Part shown: positions 61,077 to 64,000 of the stretch, in pieces
Numbering within the stretch: position 1 is the first letter of the stretch
Layout of the letters: each line of letters starts with the position of its first letter
Source of the DNA: AC-37 sp036389835
GTDB lineage: Bacteria > Actinomycetota > Thermoleophilia > Solirubrobacterales > Thermoleophilaceae
Direction of reading: 5' to 3'
Assembly (NCBI GenBank): GCA_036389835.1
Contig: DASVWC010000040.1
Coordinates: 1 to 64,000, forward strand
Length of the DNA: 64,000 bases
Translations under genes and position numbers: made by a program
Notes under the pieces: generated by a model
What the model saw: only the letters and a program-made list of their open reading frames with translations
Databases searched by the model: none
Told to the model about the DNA's origin: nothing

Positions 61077-62336
61077 ATGCGGCCCGTGCCCGGCAGCTTC
61101 CGCGCTCGCCTTGCGGCTGTCGTCGCCGCCGCGACGGCGCTGCGGCTGCTCTACGTGCTCGTGCTGGCGCGCACGGTGCCGATGGCCGGCGACTCGTCGT
61201 TCTTCCACGGCGAGGCGAACCTGATCGCCGAGGGCGAGGGCTTCGTCGAGCCGTTCGTGCACACGGCCTACGGCATCGACGTGGCCACCGCCGCGCACCC
61301 GCCGCTCTACTCGCTCTGGCTCTCGCTCGCCTCGCTCACCGGCGCCGACGGCCTGCTCGAGCACCGCTCGCTCGGCGCGCTCACCGGCGGCGCGTGCATC
61401 GTGGTGATCGCCCTGCTCGGCCGCCGGGTCGGCGGCGAGCGAGTGGGGCTCGCGGCCGCGGGGATCGCCGCGCTCTACCCGCTCCTGGTGGCCGCCGACG
61501 GCGCGCTGATGAGCGAGTCGCTCTACGGCCTGCTGGTCGCCTCCGCGCTGCTGGTGGCGCTGCGCCTGCACGAGCGGCGCGACCTGGCCTCCGCCGCCAT
61601 CCTGGGCGCGCTGATCGGGCTGGCGGCGCTCACGCGCGGCGAGGCGCTGCTGCTGCTCGTGCTGCTCGCCCTCCCGATCGCGCTGGCGGGCGGGCGCCGG
61701 CGCGTGGCGCGCGCTGCGCTCGCCTGCGCGGCGTGCGCGGCGGTGCTCGCCCCGTGGACGATCCGCAACGCGAGCGCCTTCGACCGCCTCACCCTGATCG
61801 CCCACAACGACAGCACCGTCCTGGCCGGCGCCAACTGCCCGGCCACCTACGGCGGCCGCGACCTCGGGAGCTGGCGCTTCGACTGCATCTCCGAGCGGCG
61901 GACGCTGCGCGAGGGCGACCAGGCGGCGCGCTGGCGCAGCGAGGGGCTCGACTACGCGCGCGACCACGCCGGCCGGCTGGCGCTGGTGGTCCCGGTGCGG
62001 GTGCTGCGCACCTGGGACCTCTACCAGCCGCGCCGCCAGGTCGAGTTCGCCGAGAGCCGCGCGCGCTGGGCCGAGCGCGCCGGGGTCGCGGCGTACTTCC
62101 TGCTCCTGCCGCTCGCGGTCGCGGGCGGTGTCCGGCTCTTCTCGCGCGCGCGCCCGGCGCTGCTCGTGCTGCTCGCGCCGGCGGCCGTCGTCACGATCTC
62201 GAGCGCGGTCGGCTACGGCGTGCCGCGCTTCCGCCACGCGTTCGAGCCGAGCCTGGTCGTGCTGGCGGCGCTCGGCCTCGTCGCGCTCCTCGAGCGCCGC
62301 CGCCGGCGCGCGGCGGCGGCCGCGGCGGCCGTCTAG
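61077..62336 (+). CDS. GT39-like membrane glycosyltransferase (tandem pair member 1)
   Basis: A 419-residue protein with about ten helices. RLLYVLVLARTVPMAGDSSFFHGEANLIAEGEGFVEPF carries the acidic residues of the first extracytoplasmic loop, followed by AAHPPLYSLWLSLASLTGADGLLEHR and LGALTGGACIVVIALLGRRVGGERVGLAAAGIAALYPLLVAADGALMSESLYG, typical of the ArnT/dolichyl-phosphate-mannose mannosyltransferase family. The next gene is a clear paralogue, and both have a mid-protein loop with a short Cys pair (GANCPATYGG...FDCISERR). The start codon ATG 61077 is fixed by the shared upstream motif. Confidence 0.82.
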   Translation: MRPVPGSFRARLAAVVAAATALRLLYVLVLARTVPMAGDSSFFHGEANLIAEGEGFVEPFVHTAYGIDVATAAHPPLYSLWLSLASLTGADGLLEHRSLGALTGGACIVVIALLGRRVGGERVGLAAAGIAALYPLLVAADGALMSESLYGLLVASALLVALRLHERRDLASAAILGALIGLAALTRGEALLLLVLLALPIALAGGRRRVARAALACAACAAVLAPWTIRNASAFDRLTLIAHNDSTVLAGANCPATYGGRDLGSWRFDCISERRTLREGDQAARWRSEGLDYARDHAGRLALVVPVRVLRTWDLYQPRRQVEFAESRARWAERAGVAAYFLLLPLAVAGGVRLFSRARPALLVLLAPAAVVTISSAVGYGVPRFRHAFEPSLVVLAALGLVALLERRRRRAAAAAAAV

Positions 62337-63578
62337 ATGCCGCGCGGGTTCGCGGGCCGGCTCGCGCTGATCGCGGCCGCGGGGCTCGCGCTGCGGCTGC
62401 TCTACGTCCTCTGGGTGATGCACGGGCGCGGAGTGGCTGGCGACGGCGCCGAGTTCCACATCCTCGCTAACCAGCTCGCCGACGGCCTCGGCTACGTCCA
62501 GCCGCTGATCGTCTCCCCCGACCACCTGCCGACGGCCGACAAGCCCCCGCTCTACCCGCTGCTGCTCGCCCTGCCGTCCTGGCTCGGTCTCGACTCGATC
62601 GGCGCGCACCGGGTCGTCTCGGCGCTGATGGGGACCGCGCTCGTGCCGGCGGTTGGCCTGCTCGGGCGCCGCGCGGGCGGCGAGCGCGCCGGGCTGATCG
62701 CCGCGGCGCTGGCGGCCGTCCACCCCGCGCTCGTGGTGCTCGACGGCTCCCTGCGCAGCGAGTCGCTCTACGCGCCGCTGATCGCCCTCGCGCTGCTGGC
62801 CGCGTACCGGCTGCTCGACCGCCCGACCGCGGCGCGCGCCGGCGTCCTCGGCGGCCTCGTCGGGCTCGCCGCGCTCACTCGCAGCGAGGCGCTGCTGCTG
62901 CTGGCGCTGCTGGTCGTCCCGGTGGCGGCGCTCACGCCGCGGGGCAGCTGCGCGCGCACCGTCGCGGTGGCGGGGCTCGCGTTCGCGCTGGTCCTCGCGC
63001 CGTGGCTCGTTCGCAACTGGGCCAGGTTCGACCGGCCGCTGCTCTCCACCAACGCCGGGTCGCTCGCCTACGGCGCCAACTGCGACGCCGCCTACCACGG
63101 CGAGCTGACCGGGAGCTGGCCGTGCTTCCCGCCGCTCCGCGCGACCGGGGAGCGCGACGAGGCGGACGTATCGGCCGAGCTGCGCCGCCGCGGGACCCGC
63201 TACGCGCGCGACCACGCCGGCCGCGTGCCCGCGGTGGTGGCGGTGCGCGAGCTGCGCACCTGGGACCTCTGGGACCCCGGCCCGGCCACCCGCCTCGAGG
63301 CGAGGATCGGCGACCGCGACCTCGGCGCGCACCGCGCCGGGGTGGCCGTGCACCTCCTGCTGCTGGTGCCGGCGGTAGGCGGCGCGCTGGCGCTGCGGCG
63401 CCGGGGCGAGCGCCTGCGGGTGCTGCTCGCGCCGGTCGCGCTGGCGATCGCGGTCGCGGCGCTCGGCTACGGGACGACGCGCTTCCGCGTCCCCGCCGAC
63501 GTCGCGATCGTGATCCTGGCCGCCGTCGCGATCGGAGCGCTCGCGGACCGGCGCGGGTCGCGAACTACCCTCGCGTGA
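62337..63578 (+). CDS. GT39-like membrane glycosyltransferase (tandem pair member 2)
   Basis: A 413-residue paralogue of the preceding gene, whose stop codon directly abuts this ATG. Shared blocks include LALRLLYVL, GDGAEFHILANQLADGLGYVQPL, KPPLYPLLLALPSWLGLDSIGAHR, GRRAGGERAGLIAAALAAVHPALVVLDGSLRSESLY, LTRSEALLLL, YGANCDAAYHGELTGSWPCF and YARDHAGRVPAVVAVRELRTWDLW. The first loop keeps the acidic GDGAEF. It is probably a duplicated transferase with a shifted acceptor or donor preference. Its TGA overlaps the GTG of the last gene. Confidence 0.82.
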   Translation: MPRGFAGRLALIAAAGLALRLLYVLWVMHGRGVAGDGAEFHILANQLADGLGYVQPLIVSPDHLPTADKPPLYPLLLALPSWLGLDSIGAHRVVSALMGTALVPAVGLLGRRAGGERAGLIAAALAAVHPALVVLDGSLRSESLYAPLIALALLAAYRLLDRPTAARAGVLGGLVGLAALTRSEALLLLALLVVPVAALTPRGSCARTVAVAGLAFALVLAPWLVRNWARFDRPLLSTNAGSLAYGANCDAAYHGELTGSWPCFPPLRATGERDEADVSAELRRRGTRYARDHAGRVPAVVAVRELRTWDLWDPGPATRLEARIGDRDLGAHRAGVAVHLLLLVPAVGGALALRRRGERLRVLLAPVALAIAVAALGYGTTRFRVPADVAIVILAAVAIGALADRRGSRTTLA

Positions 63579-63994
63579 TCGGACGCTCGCTCCTCCAGCG
63601 GCTCGTGGTCGCGGTCGTGGCCCTGGCCGCGGTCGCCTGGTTCGGCGTGGGGCTGCGCAACGAGCTGATGCTCGAGCGCGCTCAGGACGTGTCGCTGTCC
63701 GCGAGCCCCGGCGAGGCGGAGATCGAGGGCGCGCTCGCCGACGCGCGCGACGCCGAGCTGCTCAACCCGGACTGGGCCGAGCCGGAGGGGCTGCGCGCCA
63801 CGCTCAACATCCGCCGCAGGCGCAACCGGGAGGCGTTCGACTCGCTCACCGAGATCGTCCGCCGCGAGCCCGAGAACCTCCAGGCGTGGGCGCTGCTCGC
63901 GCTCGTCAGCCGCCAGATCGACCCGGAGCTGGCGCAGCGGGCCGCAGCTCGGGTGCGGGAGCTCGATCCGGTGAACGCCCGGCGTCAGCGCTAG
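63575..63994 (+). CDS. Small membrane-anchored TPR-like protein
   Basis: A 139-residue protein with an N-terminal transmembrane helix (LLQRLVVAVVALAAVAWFGVGL) and a soluble part with two to three TPR-like helix pairs (EIEGALADARDAELLNPDWAEPEGLRATLNIRRRRNREAFDSLTEIVRREPENLQAWALLALVSRQIDPELAQRAAARVRELDPVN). Such proteins often scaffold membrane glycan enzymes, but the role here is only positional. GTG 63575 overlaps the TGA of the preceding gene. The window ends six bases after its stop. Confidence 0.72.
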   Translation: MIGRSLLQRLVVAVVALAAVAWFGVGLRNELMLERAQDVSLSASPGEAEIEGALADARDAELLNPDWAEPEGLRATLNIRRRRNREAFDSLTEIVRREPENLQAWALLALVSRQIDPELAQRAAARVRELDPVNARRQR

Positions 63995-64000
63995 CCGCAC

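Overview
This window is very GC-rich chromosomal DNA with dense, mostly short-spaced genes, many GTG/TTG starts and 4-base stop/start overlaps. Gene content (actinobacterial-type SecA, the FtsEX-CtpA-RNase R-SmpB block, an AftD-like envelope protein, a caa3-type CtaG, Gly/Ala/Arg-biased proteins) suggests an actinobacterium, probably of the Thermoleophilia/Solirubrobacterales type. That placement is inference; no rRNA or tRNA gene is present to confirm it.

Layout. 1-0.2 kb: the end of an IS481-type transposase abutting a 30-base tandem duplication of the smpB 3' end. 0.2-5.4 kb (minus): smpB, rnr, ctpA, ftsX, ftsE. 5.5-12 kb: a RibD-like reductase, then a calcium-flavoured cluster: three secreted Asp-rich repeat proteins, an ECF sigma factor fused to a membrane segment and a long Ser/Gly tail, and a Tat-exported PhoX-like protein. 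12-20 kb (minus): nadA, an exported S15-type hydrolase, nadC, a 48-codon small gene, prfB with its programmed frameshift, secA and raiA. 20-22.7 kb: a ComF-like protein (minus), CtaG and a nitronate-monooxygenase-like protein (plus).

22.9-36.2 kb is a long minus-strand run: M20 peptidase, LCP ligase, UDP-glucose/GDP-mannose dehydrogenase, sugar-nucleotide pyrophosphorylase, phosphoglucose/phosphomannose isomerase, MerR-type regulator, S-adenosylhomocysteinase, a degenerate homocysteinase paralogue, a secreted delta-60/Calx-beta/RTX protein and a second pyrophosphorylase. The dehydrogenase carries a 476-residue intein with a LAGLIDADG endonuclease, inserted exactly before its catalytic cysteine; this is the most striking element of the window. 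36.2-41.6 kb: a flippase and a tightly coupled three-gene amidoligase/peptidase set (ATP-grasp, C26 peptidase, GCS2 ligase). 41.6-64 kb: an envelope-glycan region with an AftD-like protein, GT4 and GT2 glycosyltransferases, a second flippase, three SAM methyltransferases and seven polytopic GT39-like or related membrane proteins, two pairs of them tandem duplicates.

Together the genes cover division and peptidoglycan remodelling (FtsEX, CtpA, LCP), translation quality control (SmpB, RNase R, RF2, hibernation factor), NAD synthesis, the methyl cycle, and nucleotide-sugar supply feeding an envelope glycan locus. Many genes lack a Shine-Dalgarno sequence but have a TANNNT hexamer 6-11 bases before the start codon, which suggests widespread leaderless transcription.
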